The notes: generated from the sequence alone by a model not told the origin. 15,719 bases of DNA from WS-7 sp036505295 (GCA_036505295.1 DASXTQ010000109.1:1-15719), one strand, 5' to 3'; counted from the stretch's first letter, positions 1 to 6,938 are shown. Made by a program: numbers and translations.

Positions 1-761
1 GAGACCGGCTGGTCGATTCCGGCTGCACGGCGATATCGATCGAGCAGCTTCCAGTAGCCCATGCGCGAAAACCGCCGGCCAAGGCGTGTCAGGAAAATCG
101 CCCGCTCGCTGCGGTCCTTGAGAAAATGACCGCGCGCCGCCTCGAGATATCGGACCAGGGCCTGCTTGGCCTTCGCGCCGAACGGAACAATCCGCTCCCG
201 CGAGCGCTTTCCCATGCATTGGACCACATCCTCCGTCAGGTCCACCTCCTCCAACGTGAGCCGCACGAGCTCGGTCACGCGCAGCCCCGTCGCGTACGCG
301 AGCTCGAGGAGCGCCCGATCCCGGACCGAGGACGGATCCTCGCCCCGGGGAGTCCCCAGAAGCGCTTCCACCTGCTCCACACTCAACACGTCCGGGAGTG
401 GACGCGTCTTACGAGGGGGCCGAACTTGAAGCGCGGGATTCTCCTCCGCGAAGCCACGCCGGCGCAAGAACTCATGGAACGCGCGGAGCGAGGCGATCTT
501 CCTTGCCACCGTGGATGCGGCCCACCCGCGGCCCTGCATGTACGCCTCCACGTCCTCGACCTTGATCGCCGCCGCGCTGCGCTTGCGGCGGGCGACAAGG
601 AAGGCGTCGTACTGCTCCAGATCTTGGACGTAGGCGCGGACCGTGTTGTCGCCGAGGCGACGCTCCAGGCTCAAATGCTCCCGGAACTGTCTCAGCCGCT
701 CCCCCAGCACGCTCCGGGCACCGCCCGCATCCCGCGACGGCCGCGTCGGGGTGCGCTTCAT
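1..761 (-). CDS. xerD: Tyrosine recombinase XerD-like (partial, C-terminus beyond window edge)
   Basis: Site-specific tyrosine recombinase, probably the XerD partner of XerCD, which resolves chromosome dimers at dif. About 253 residues are visible. Residues ~20-105 form the N-terminal SAM-like core-binding domain (motif NTVRAYVQDLEQY at 39-51). The catalytic domain starts around residue 125 (RPLPDVLSVEQVEALL). The first catalytic Arg is R161 in ATGLRVTEL and the beta-hairpin Lys is K185 in MGKRSRERIVPFG. The HxxR, His/Trp and Tyr residues should lie in the ~45 residues missing past the left edge (E. coli XerD has 298 aa). The ATG shares 4 nt (ATGA) with the stop of ogt, which supports this start and translational coupling. 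XerC, or an integrase of other function, cannot be excluded from the partial sequence, but the lack of other mobile genes favours the housekeeping enzyme. Confidence 0.85.
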   Translation of the reverse strand, partial: MKRTPTRPSRDAGGARSVLGERLRQFREHLSLERRLGDNTVRAYVQDLEQYDAFLVARRKRSAAAIKVEDVEAYMQGRGWAASTVARKIASLRAFHEFLRRRGFAEENPALQVRPPRKTRPLPDVLSVEQVEALLGTPRGEDPSSVRDRALLELAYATGLRVTELVRLTLEEVDLTEDVVQCMGKRSRERIVPFGAKAKQALVRYLEAARGHFLKDRSERAIFLTRLGRRFSRMGYWKLLDRYRRAAGIDQPV

Positions 762-1312
762 GCGATTCTGCTTCCCTTCTCTCTCCCCCGTTCCCACCCG
801 AGTTCGAGCTGCCCTCGCTCCAGCTCCAGCAGAAAACGCTTCCATTTGAGCCCGCTGGAGAAGCCACCGATGGATTTGTCGCCGTGGATCACGCGGTGGC
901 ACGGAACGACGATGGGAACCGGGTTCTTCCCGAGCGCGTTCCCCACCGCTCGCGCCCCTCCCGGAACGCCGATGCGGTCGGCAAGCGTTCCATAGGAGAC
1001 CACGGTGCCGTACTTCACCCGCCTCGTGACGTCCCACACCCGCCGCTCGAATGGCGAGCCCTCGGCCAGGTCGAGTTTCACGTCGAGCGCGGGCTCGCGA
1101 CCCGCGAAGTAATCCTCGAGCGCACGCCGCGTGGGATCGGTCCAACGCGGCCGTTGTACATAGCGGATTCCGAGCGCTCGCGCTTCGCGCGCGGAAGGGG
1201 CCTCGCGCTCCCCCAGACCCAGCCCGCGAAGTCCGGCCGAGGTCGCCAGGATCCACACAGGCCCCAGTTCGGTCGTCACGCTCGCCGCGGCAACCTCGAG
1301 GATGTCGCTCAC
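758..1312 (-). CDS. ogt: Methylated-DNA--protein-cysteine S-methyltransferase (O6-alkylguanine-DNA alkyltransferase)
   Basis: Suicide repair enzyme that moves the alkyl group from O6-alkylguanine (and O4-alkylthymine) to its own cysteine. The 184-aa length is normal for a stand-alone MGMT. A poorly conserved N-terminal domain (1-~85) is followed by the DNA-binding/transferase domain: YGTVVSYGTLADRIGVPG (101-118, recognition helix region), ARAVGNALGKNPVPI (120-134, with Arg121 as the probable arginine finger) and the active-site PCHRV at 137-141 with acceptor Cys138, the only cysteine in the protein. GGFSSGLKWKRFLLELE closes the family core. The start is GTG, overlapping the uvrC stop as GTGA, and the end overlaps xerD as ATGA, so it sits in an uvrC-ogt-xerD operon. 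No clear Shine-Dalgarno precedes the GTG, consistent with re-initiation after uvrC. There is no AraC/Ada regulatory domain. The symbol ogt is used generically; ogt and the Ada C-terminal type are not separable by eye. Confidence 0.93.
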   Translation of the reverse strand: MSDILEVAAASVTTELGPVWILATSAGLRGLGLGEREAPSAREARALGIRYVQRPRWTDPTRRALEDYFAGREPALDVKLDLAEGSPFERRVWDVTRRVKYGTVVSYGTLADRIGVPGGARAVGNALGKNPVPIVVPCHRVIHGDKSIGGFSSGLKWKRFLLELERGQLELGWERGREKGSRIA

Positions 1313-3207
1313 GGGGCCGTCCCGTTCGCTGGACCAACCCCCCGCAGAATGCGCTCGGCCATGCGCGGCCCGATTCCGGGGACCGAGGCGATCGCGTCGA
1401 CCGGCTGCCGCCGTATCCGATCCAGCGATCCAAACTTCCGCAACAGGAGCGCCCGCCGCTTGGGACCGAGCCCCGGAATCTGGTCGAGCGCCGAGACGCG
1501 CGCAGCCTTGGTGCGGAGCGCGCGGTGGTAGCCGATCGCGAAGCGGTGCGCTTCGTCGCGAATCCGCATCAGGAGTTTCACGGCGGGAGAGCGTCGTGGC
1601 AGAAGCAGCGGGTCGGGGCGGCCGGGAATCATGATTTCCTCAAGGCGTTTCGCGAGCCCGACGAAGGGAACCGCTTCGAGCGGGGACCCCGCCGCGGCCC
1701 GGCGCGCGGTCTCGAGCTGGCCCACCCCTCCATCGATCACGATCAGGTCCGCCGGCTCGATCTCCCCGGCTTCGACCCTCGCGGCGTGTCGCGCCACGGC
1801 CTCCGACATCGACGCGAAGTCATCCTGGCCCGGCACCGATTCGATCTTGAATCTCCGATATTCGGTCTTGAACGGCGATCCGTCGCGGAAGGTGACCATC
1901 GACGCCACGGTGTGCCGGCCCTGAATCGTGGAGACGTCGAAGCAGCGGATCCGCCGCGGCAGGTGCGTGAGCCCGAGCTCGCGCTGAAGCTCGAGCGCCT
2001 CGTCGAACTCGTTGGGGCGGAGCGGCCTCTCCCCCTCCCCTTCGGATTCCCGCCCGAGGAGAAGCGAGGCGTTCCGGCGCGCCGTCCGCACGAGCGCCCG
2101 CTCCACGGCTCCGCGCGCGGTCCGGACACGAACCGGCGTCGGCGAGATCGTCGCAAGAACCTGTTCGAGCAAGTTCAACTCGCGCGGCTCCACCTCGAGG
2201 AGCACGCAGCCCGGGATCTGCTCCGCTCTCGTGTAATACAGCGTGAGAAAGGATCGGAGGATTTCGGCTTCGTCCGCTGCCTCCGTCCCCTGGAGCCACC
2301 GGACGTCCCGTGATAGGACCCGGCGCTCACGCACTTTGAGGATCACGGCGCACGCCGCCTCCCCCTCGCGCGCGACCCCGACGACATCCGCCTCCGGACC
2401 GGTCAGGTCCACCATGCGCTGACGCGCCAGGATCGACTCGATCCCACGCGTTTGATCGCGGATTCGCGCGGCGCGCTCGTACTCACGGCGCGCGACGGCG
2501 TCCGCCTGCATCGTCTGGAGTCTCCGGACCACGTCCTCCCGTTTCCCCGCGAGAAAGTCGCAGAACTGGTCGACCATCGCGCGATAGTCGGCGTGCGACT
2601 GCATGGCGATGCAGGGCCCGGTGCAGCGGCCGATGTGGAAGTCGAGACACTCGCGGTGGGCCGCGATGTGCGCGTCGATGTCGTGGCAGGAGCGCATCGG
2701 GAAAATGGTCTGGGTCATCCGCAGCAGATCTCGAAGCGCCTTGACCTCGGTGTAGGGGCCGAAGTATCGCCCGCCGTCGCGCTCGATCCGGCGCACGAGC
2801 GACATGCGCGGGTAGGCTTCCTGCCACGAAACGCGGATGTAGGGGTATCGTTTGTCGTCCTTGAGCCGGATGTTGTAAGGAGGCTGATGCTCGCGTACGA
2901 GGGTGGCCTCAAGGAGGAGGGCGTCCCCTTCGGAATCGACCGCGATGTAATCCAGATCTTGGACCCTGCGCACGAGCGCGACCTGCTTGGGACCGATCTG
3001 GTCGGGGCTCTGAAAGTGCGAGCGAACGCGCTGGTCCAGCCGCTTCGCCTTCCCTACATAGAGCACCTTGTTCCCCGTCCCTTTGAAGAGGTACACGCCC
3101 GGAAGGGTTGGCAGCGAGGCGATCTTCCGCTGCAACGCTTCCGGATCGCGGCCGGGAGGGGGTGAAACGTGGGAAATATCTAGTCGTTTTCCGAGACGCG
3201 GGGCCAT
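1309..3207 (-). CDS. uvrC: Excinuclease ABC subunit C
   Basis: Nuclease subunit of UvrABC nucleotide-excision repair, which cuts 3' and then 5' of the lesion. At 632 aa it is full length. Domains in order: GIY-YIG nuclease (~30-110; LPGVYLF at 35-41, YVGKAKRL at 50-57); a cysteine cluster C174, C187, C195, C199 matching in spacing the Fe-S ligands described for E. coli UvrC; UVR/UvrB-binding motif (~222-258); RNase H-like 5' nuclease with FDVSTIQG (D424), VIDGG (D492) and DEAHRFAI (H554); and tandem helix-hairpin-helix at the C-terminus (IPGLGPKRRALL ~577-588, VPGIGPRMAERIL ~609-621). The ATG has no Shine-Dalgarno and lies ~8 nt from a TATACT -10 element, so the transcript may be leaderless. 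No better start exists: only a TTG at codon 25 precedes the conserved core. It is the first gene of the uvrC-ogt-xerD unit. Confidence 0.97.
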   Translation of the reverse strand: MAPRLGKRLDISHVSPPPGRDPEALQRKIASLPTLPGVYLFKGTGNKVLYVGKAKRLDQRVRSHFQSPDQIGPKQVALVRRVQDLDYIAVDSEGDALLLEATLVREHQPPYNIRLKDDKRYPYIRVSWQEAYPRMSLVRRIERDGGRYFGPYTEVKALRDLLRMTQTIFPMRSCHDIDAHIAAHRECLDFHIGRCTGPCIAMQSHADYRAMVDQFCDFLAGKREDVVRRLQTMQADAVARREYERAARIRDQTRGIESILARQRMVDLTGPEADVVGVAREGEAACAVILKVRERRVLSRDVRWLQGTEAADEAEILRSFLTLYYTRAEQIPGCVLLEVEPRELNLLEQVLATISPTPVRVRTARGAVERALVRTARRNASLLLGRESEGEGERPLRPNEFDEALELQRELGLTHLPRRIRCFDVSTIQGRHTVASMVTFRDGSPFKTEYRRFKIESVPGQDDFASMSEAVARHAARVEAGEIEPADLIVIDGGVGQLETARRAAAGSPLEAVPFVGLAKRLEEIMIPGRPDPLLLPRRSPAVKLLMRIRDEAHRFAIGYHRALRTKAARVSALDQIPGLGPKRRALLLRKFGSLDRIRRQPVDAIASVPGIGPRMAERILRGVGPANGTAP

Positions 3208-3214
3208 CCGAAGA

Positions 3215-3242
3215 AGTATACCACGCTTCCGGCGCCGGTCTC
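3215..3242 (-). promoter_or_regulatory. Putative sigma-70-type promoter for uvrC operon
   Basis: Reading the minus strand, a -10 element TATACT (3220-3215) is preceded, 16 nt upstream, by GAGACC (3242-3237), which matches TTGACA only at the central GAC. The expected transcription start falls at about 3208, next to the uvrC ATG at 3207-3205, which leaves essentially no 5' leader. The -10 is 5/6 to consensus; the -35 is weak. It lies back-to-back with the rpsT promoter. Confidence 0.4.
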
Positions 3243-3247
3243 GGATC

Positions 3248-3276
3248 TTGACAGGCGGCTGATCCTCAGATACGGT
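3248..3276 (+). promoter_or_regulatory. Sigma-70-type promoter for rpsT
   Basis: A perfect -35 hexamer TTGACA (3248-3253), a 17-nt spacer, and a -10 of TACGGT (3271-3276) that keeps the three most important positions (TA...T). The expected start near 3283 gives a ~35-nt leader with the rpsT ribosome site. A better-looking TATACT lies at 3284-3289 but has no -35 at a usable distance; it could serve as an alternative -10. Confidence 0.55.
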
Positions 3277-3307
3277 AACCGCTTATACTTACCTGAAATT
3301 CCAACCT

Positions 3308-3314
3308 GGAGGAG
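3308..3314 (+). promoter_or_regulatory. Ribosome binding site of rpsT
   Basis: A strong Shine-Dalgarno GGAGGAG ends 3 nt before the ATG at 3318; the GGAGG core is 5 nt away. It fixes the start of S20. Confidence 0.8.
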
Positions 3315-3317
3315 TGA

Positions 3318-3572
3318 ATGCCTCGCCACAAGTCGGCTGTAAAGAGAGTCCACACGAATTTGCGCGACCAGGAGCGAAATCTGGCCGTGAAGTCCGAGCT
3401 CAAGACTCTTCTGAAGAAAGCGCGTCAAGAGCCTGCCAATGGCCCGCTTATGCGATCCGTGGTTGCCAAATTGGATCGCGCCGTACGGAAGGGCGTCCTA
3501 CACAAGGCGGTCGCCAATCGCCGTAAGTCCAGGTTGGCCCGGATGGTCAACCGGACCGCGAAAGCCTCCTAA
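3318..3572 (+). CDS. rpsT: 30S ribosomal protein S20
   Basis: Primary 16S rRNA-binding protein of the 30S subunit, 84 aa, very basic and all-helical in the family. Recognisable blocks are MPRHKSAVKRVHTNLRDQER at the N-terminus (family MPxIKSAxKR), ELKTLLKKA in the middle, and KLDRAVRKGVLHKAVANRRK followed by SRLARMVN (family LDKAxxKGxIHKNxAxRxKSRLxK). The length is normal for S20. It has its own promoter and a strong ribosome site and is the only plus-strand gene here, flanked by divergent uvrC and convergent proS. The stop codon at 3570-3572 lies inside the proS coding region, giving a 26-nt tail-to-tail overlap. S20 is known to repress its own translation in E. coli; nothing in this short leader shows whether that happens here. 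Confidence 0.97.
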   Translation: MPRHKSAVKRVHTNLRDQERNLAVKSELKTLLKKARQEPANGPLMRSVVAKLDRAVRKGVLHKAVANRRKSRLARMVNRTAKAS

Positions 3573-5274
3573 GCTCCTCCCCGACTCTTTTCCGGCATTC
3601 GTCGGCCGCGTCTCCGGCCGGAACGCGGTCGGTTGTTCCTGTCCGGCGATCCCGAAGCTCGACGACGCCGTCCTTCAGCCCTTTTTCCCCGATCGTGACT
3701 CGCAGCGGCACCCCGATCAGGTCGGCATCCTTGAACTTCGCCCCGGGGCGCTCGTCCCGGTCGTCCAAGATCACCTCGACCCCCGACTCCACGAGACGCG
3801 CGTACATCGCTTCCGCCGCCTCCCGCGTCGGATCGTGATTCATGTTCACCGGCACGATGTGCACCTGATACGGCGCGATCGAGTACGGCCAGACGATCCC
3901 GTTCGCGTCGTGAAGCTGCTCGATCACGGCCGCCACCGTCCGCGTGATCCCGATGCCGTACGTCCCCATCACGATGATCCGCTCATTCCCCTCGGCGTCC
4001 AGATAGCGCGCCCCCATCGGCTCGGAGTACTTGAGGCCCAGTTTGAAGATGTGCCCGACTTCGATTCCCCGCCCCAGACGCATTCGATCGCCGCATCGCG
4101 GGCATAGGTCTCCCTCACGCGCCGTCGCCAGGTCCGCCCGCTCCATGCCCGGAATATCGCGCTCCACGCGCACGTTGACCAGGTGGACGTCGCGGGCATT
4201 TCCTCCGGTCACGAAGTTCCGGCCCTCCTGGATGGAAACGTCGAGAATCGTCCTGAGTTTCCCGGTGAGACCGACGGGGCCGGTGAAACCGAACGGGCCG
4301 CCGGTGAGTCGCTCGATCTCCTCTCCCGTCGCGAGCCGCGGCGCGGGATGCCCCAGCACCCGCGAGAGCTTGGCTTCGTTGAGCTCGCGATCTCCCGGGA
4401 TCACGGCGAGGACCGCCTCGTCCCCGCCGAAGAAGACGAGCGATTTCAGGAGCCTCGCGGGCTCGACCGAGAGAAACGAGGCCACCTCCTCGACGGTTTT
4501 CCGGCTCGGCGTGCTCCGAGTTTCGAGCGCGGCCACCGGTTCCGCCGGCAGGGGGTCGATCTTGAATTTCGCGCTCTCGGAGGAGGCCGCGTAGCCGCAC
4601 TGGGAGGAGAAGATCAGCGATTCCCCGGAGTCGGCGGTCACCATGAACTCATGGTTCACGTCCCCGCCGATCGCCCCTGAATCCGCCTCGACGATCACGA
4701 ACTCCAGGCCGCACCGGCGGAACACCGCGGCGTAGGCCTCGCGCATGCGGTCGTACGCGACCGCGAGCTGCGCCTCATCGGTATGGAAGCTATATCCGTC
4801 CTTCATCAAGAACTCGCGAGCGCGCATGACGCCGAACCGGGGGCGGATCTCATCCCGGAACTTGGTTTGAATCTGGTAGAGATTCAGCGGCAGATCACGA
4901 TAGGAGCGGGTGTGGTTTCGCACGAGATCCGTGATCGCTTCCTCATGGGTGGGTCCGAGAACGTACTCCCGATCGTGGCGATCCTTCTGGCGAAAGAGCT
5001 CCTTTCCATACTTCTCCCAGCGGCCGGTCTCCTTCCACAGCTCGGCCGGCATGAGGATCGGGAGAAGCAGCTCCTGGCATCCCGCCTTGTCCATCTCCTC
5101 ACGGACGATTTGGGCTACCTTGCGCGTCACGCGCCACCCAAGCGGCAAGATGGTGTAGACGCCGGCCGCGAGCTTGCGCAGCATTCCCGCCCGGACCATC
5201 AGCTTGTGGCTGATCAGCTCGGCGTCGGCCGGATCTTCCTTCAGTGTCGGAACGAAGGCCTGCGATAGGCGCAT
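3547..5274 (-). CDS. proS: Prolyl-tRNA synthetase (bacterial type, with editing domain)
   Basis: Class II synthetase that charges tRNA-Pro. At 575 aa it is close to E. coli ProRS (572). Motif 1 is around 43-72 (TILPLGWRVTRK, QELLLP). The TXE loop GPTHEE is at 107-112. Motif 2 is FRDEIRPRFGVMRAREF at 139-155. Next comes the INS (YbaK-like) trans-editing insertion, ~225-385, with the conserved Lys in RLLKSLVFF (K277). GRGIEVGHIFKLGLKYS at 401-417 and motif 3 GTYGIGITRTVAAVIEQ (437-453) follow, then the anticodon-binding domain from ~467. The frame stays open 83 codons further upstream to 5523, but that part runs through dapB and lacks family similarity; ATG at 5274 opens the conserved MRLSQAFVPTLKE, 20 nt after the dapB stop. 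The last 26 nt overlap rpsT on the other strand. It is the final gene of the secA-proS unit. Confidence 0.96.
   Translation of the reverse strand: MRLSQAFVPTLKEDPADAELISHKLMVRAGMLRKLAAGVYTILPLGWRVTRKVAQIVREEMDKAGCQELLLPILMPAELWKETGRWEKYGKELFRQKDRHDREYVLGPTHEEAITDLVRNHTRSYRDLPLNLYQIQTKFRDEIRPRFGVMRAREFLMKDGYSFHTDEAQLAVAYDRMREAYAAVFRRCGLEFVIVEADSGAIGGDVNHEFMVTADSGESLIFSSQCGYAASSESAKFKIDPLPAEPVAALETRSTPSRKTVEEVASFLSVEPARLLKSLVFFGGDEAVLAVIPGDRELNEAKLSRVLGHPAPRLATGEEIERLTGGPFGFTGPVGLTGKLRTILDVSIQEGRNFVTGGNARDVHLVNVRVERDIPGMERADLATAREGDLCPRCGDRMRLGRGIEVGHIFKLGLKYSEPMGARYLDAEGNERIIVMGTYGIGITRTVAAVIEQLHDANGIVWPYSIAPYQVHIVPVNMNHDPTREAAEAMYARLVESGVEVILDDRDERPGAKFKDADLIGVPLRVTIGEKGLKDGVVELRDRRTGTTDRVPAGDAADECRKRVGEELRRLSRSG
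3603..3631 (+). terminator. GC-rich hairpin, candidate rpsT terminator inside proS
   Basis: Starting 31 nt after the rpsT stop, CGGCCGCGT (3603-3611) pairs with ACGCGGTCG (3623-3631) over 9 bp with one G-U pair. The loop can add 3 pairs through the palindrome TCCGGCCGGA. It is followed by GGTTGTTCC, only weakly U-rich. The stem lies in the antisense of the proS 3' coding region, so it is also under coding constraint. It may be a weak intrinsic terminator or simply chance in GC-rich sequence. Confidence 0.35.
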
Positions 5275-5294
5275 GGGCGTTGCCTGAATCCTCG

Positions 5295-6023
5295 TCAGGG
5301 ACCGGCGAGCGTCTGCTCGAACGTGTAGAGCCCGGGCGGCTTGCCATGTAGGAAGCATGCGGCACGGAGCGCACCGCGCGCGAAGACCGCGCGGTCGGAA
5401 ACCGTGTGAACGACCTCCAGCGTCTCCCCCGCACCGGCGAAGATCACCCGGTGGATCCCGGCGACGGTGCCCGAGCGAATCGAATGAATGCGGACCTCGC
5501 CCGGTGCTAAGAGCGCGGCCCACGCAAGCGCGGTCCCGCTCGGAGCGTCCCGCTTGGCGGCGTGATGATGCTCGACCAGATCGACCTCGAACAGCTTCCT
5601 TGCGGCGCCCGGGATCGACCGGAGCATCGCTGTGGCGACCGAATTCCCGACGCTCAGGTTGCGCGCGCGGACCATGGGAACCCGGGTGCTAAGCGCCGCG
5701 ACGCGCTTCTCATCCGAGTCGCCGAGGCCGGTGGTCGCGCTCACGAGGGCACGCGGCGTCCGTTCGACCCAGTCGAGAAGCCGCGCCGTGCCGGCGGCGA
5801 GGCTCACGTCGATGACCACGCAATCCGCCGGGAGCGCATCGCCGCCTCCGGCGAACAAGTCCTCGGGCGTCATCCACGCGCACCCCTTCGGACAGCCCAG
5901 ATCGTCCGGGGACCGCGCGACGCATGCGCGCAGGGAGGCCTCCGGAAACTCGATCAGACAGGCGCGCACGGCCCGACCCATGCGCCCCGTGGCGCCGAAG
6001 AGGAGAATCGGGGTTCCGGCCAC
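5295..6023 (-). CDS. dapB: 4-hydroxy-tetrahydrodipicolinate reductase
   Basis: NAD(P)H-dependent reductase, second step of the diaminopimelate/lysine branch, directly after the DapA reaction. 242 aa, on the short side (E. coli 273). The N-terminal Rossmann fold begins at once with ILLFGATGRMGRAV (6-19). The SATTGL block (95-100) and the SVGN loop (124-127) follow the family. The catalytic/substrate motif HHHAAKRDAPSGTAL (152-166) supplies the acid-base His pair (H153/H154) and Lys157. The C-terminal ARGALRAACFL and KPPGLYTFE match the family signature. The GTG start lies 7 nt downstream of the dapA stop with no obvious Shine-Dalgarno, so it is probably coupled to dapA. The shorter length comes from a compact region around 60-90; no catalytic element is missing. 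Confidence 0.95.
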   Translation of the reverse strand: MAGTPILLFGATGRMGRAVRACLIEFPEASLRACVARSPDDLGCPKGCAWMTPEDLFAGGGDALPADCVVIDVSLAAGTARLLDWVERTPRALVSATTGLGDSDEKRVAALSTRVPMVRARNLSVGNSVATAMLRSIPGAARKLFEVDLVEHHHAAKRDAPSGTALAWAALLAPGEVRIHSIRSGTVAGIHRVIFAGAGETLEVVHTVSDRAVFARGALRAACFLHGKPPGLYTFEQTLAGP

Positions 6024-6030
6024 GCGGCGG

Positions 6031-6936
6031 TCAGCCGCCCGATCGCACGGGCGCCGCGACCCCGATCCGCTCGAGCGTCTGCTCGATGATGGCGGCGGTC
6101 TCGGACCGGACCGGAACGAGCGGCAGACGCAGCTCCCCCGCCATCATGCCCAGGCGCATGAGCGCGTGTTTCACCGGAGCCGGGTTCGTCTCGAGGAAGA
6201 GCGCACGGAACAGAGGCGTAAGCTTTCGATGGATCGTTTCCGCCTCGGCGAAGCGTCCCGCGGACACGTGCGCGTGGATCGCGTCCATTTCCCTCGGAAC
6301 CAGGTGCCCCGCAACCGACACGACTCCCCTCGCTCCGACCGCGAGAAGCGGCAGGTAAAGGGCGTCGTCCCCGGCGAGGATCGCGATTCCGGAACGCGCC
6401 CGGATCGCGCTCGCCTGATCGAGCGATCCGCTCGCCTCCTTGATCGCGGCGATGCGGGGGTGCTCGGCCAGCTTCGCGATCGTCTCGGGGGCCAGAGAGA
6501 CCCCCGTTCGGGACGGCACGTTGTAGAGAACCATGGGACGGTCGATCCGGTCGGCAACCGCGCGGTAATGCGCGAGGAGCCCCTCCTGGGTCGGCCTGCA
6601 CGAGTAGGGGGTGATGACCATGACGCCGTCCGCGCCGAACCGGATCGCTTCCTGAGAGAGCTCGATCGTTTCGGAGGTAACGGCGGTTCCGGTTCCCGGG
6701 ATCACCGACGCGCGGCCACGCGCGGCTTCGATCACCGTGCGAATGACCTGCTCGCGCTCCTCACGCGTAAGCGACGTCGCCTCCCCGGTGCAGCCGCAGG
6801 GATAGAGCGCCCGGGTTCCACCCTCGATCACGTGATTCGTGATCCGCGCGAGCGCGTCGCGATCCACCAATCCGTTCCGGTACGGCGTGACCAGGGCGAC
6901 AGCCAAGCCCTCGAACATCATCTTGGGATCGGCCAT
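6031..6936 (-). CDS. dapA: 4-hydroxy-tetrahydrodipicolinate synthase, with altered proton-relay residues
   Basis: Class I aldolase that condenses pyruvate with aspartate semialdehyde, the entry to diaminopimelate and lysine. 301 aa, a full-length (beta/alpha)8 barrel. The Schiff-base lysine is K166 in AAIKEASG, the catalytic tyrosine Y138 in LYNVPSRTG, and the substrate-carboxylate arginine R143 in the same motif. GDDALYLPLLAVGARGVVSV (189-208) is also typical. Two substitutions stand out. The GTTGE motif is GCTGE, so the E. coli Thr44 equivalent is Cys49; and TPYYNRP is TPYSCRP, so the Tyr107 equivalent is Ser112. Cys47, Cys49 and Cys113 cluster at the pocket. It is followed 7 nt later by dapB, strong context for the DapA role. 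Other family members (N-acetylneuraminate lyase, KDG aldolase types) vary at the Thr44 position, so a different aldehyde substrate is possible but less likely. Confidence 0.92.
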   Translation of the reverse strand: MADPKMMFEGLAVALVTPYRNGLVDRDALARITNHVIEGGTRALYPCGCTGEATSLTREEREQVIRTVIEAARGRASVIPGTGTAVTSETIELSQEAIRFGADGVMVITPYSCRPTQEGLLAHYRAVADRIDRPMVLYNVPSRTGVSLAPETIAKLAEHPRIAAIKEASGSLDQASAIRARSGIAILAGDDALYLPLLAVGARGVVSVAGHLVPREMDAIHAHVSAGRFAEAETIHRKLTPLFRALFLETNPAPVKHALMRLGMMAGELRLPLVPVRSETAAIIEQTLERIGVAAPVRSGG

Positions 6937-6938
6937 GA

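Noticed and set aside
1051..2313. Plus-strand open frame of 420 codons opposite ogt and uvrC
   Set aside because: Arg/Pro/Gly-rich translation with no domain, explained by GC-rich third positions of the real minus-strand genes.
3284..3289. TATACT as the main rpsT -10 box
   Set aside because: Good hexamer but 30 nt from TTGACA and no other -35 at 16-18 nt; kept only as a possible alternative.
5275..5523. 83-codon upstream extension of the proS frame
   Set aside because: It runs entirely inside the dapB 3' end and proS leader, has no family similarity, and ATG 5274 opens the conserved ProRS N-terminus just after the dapB stop.
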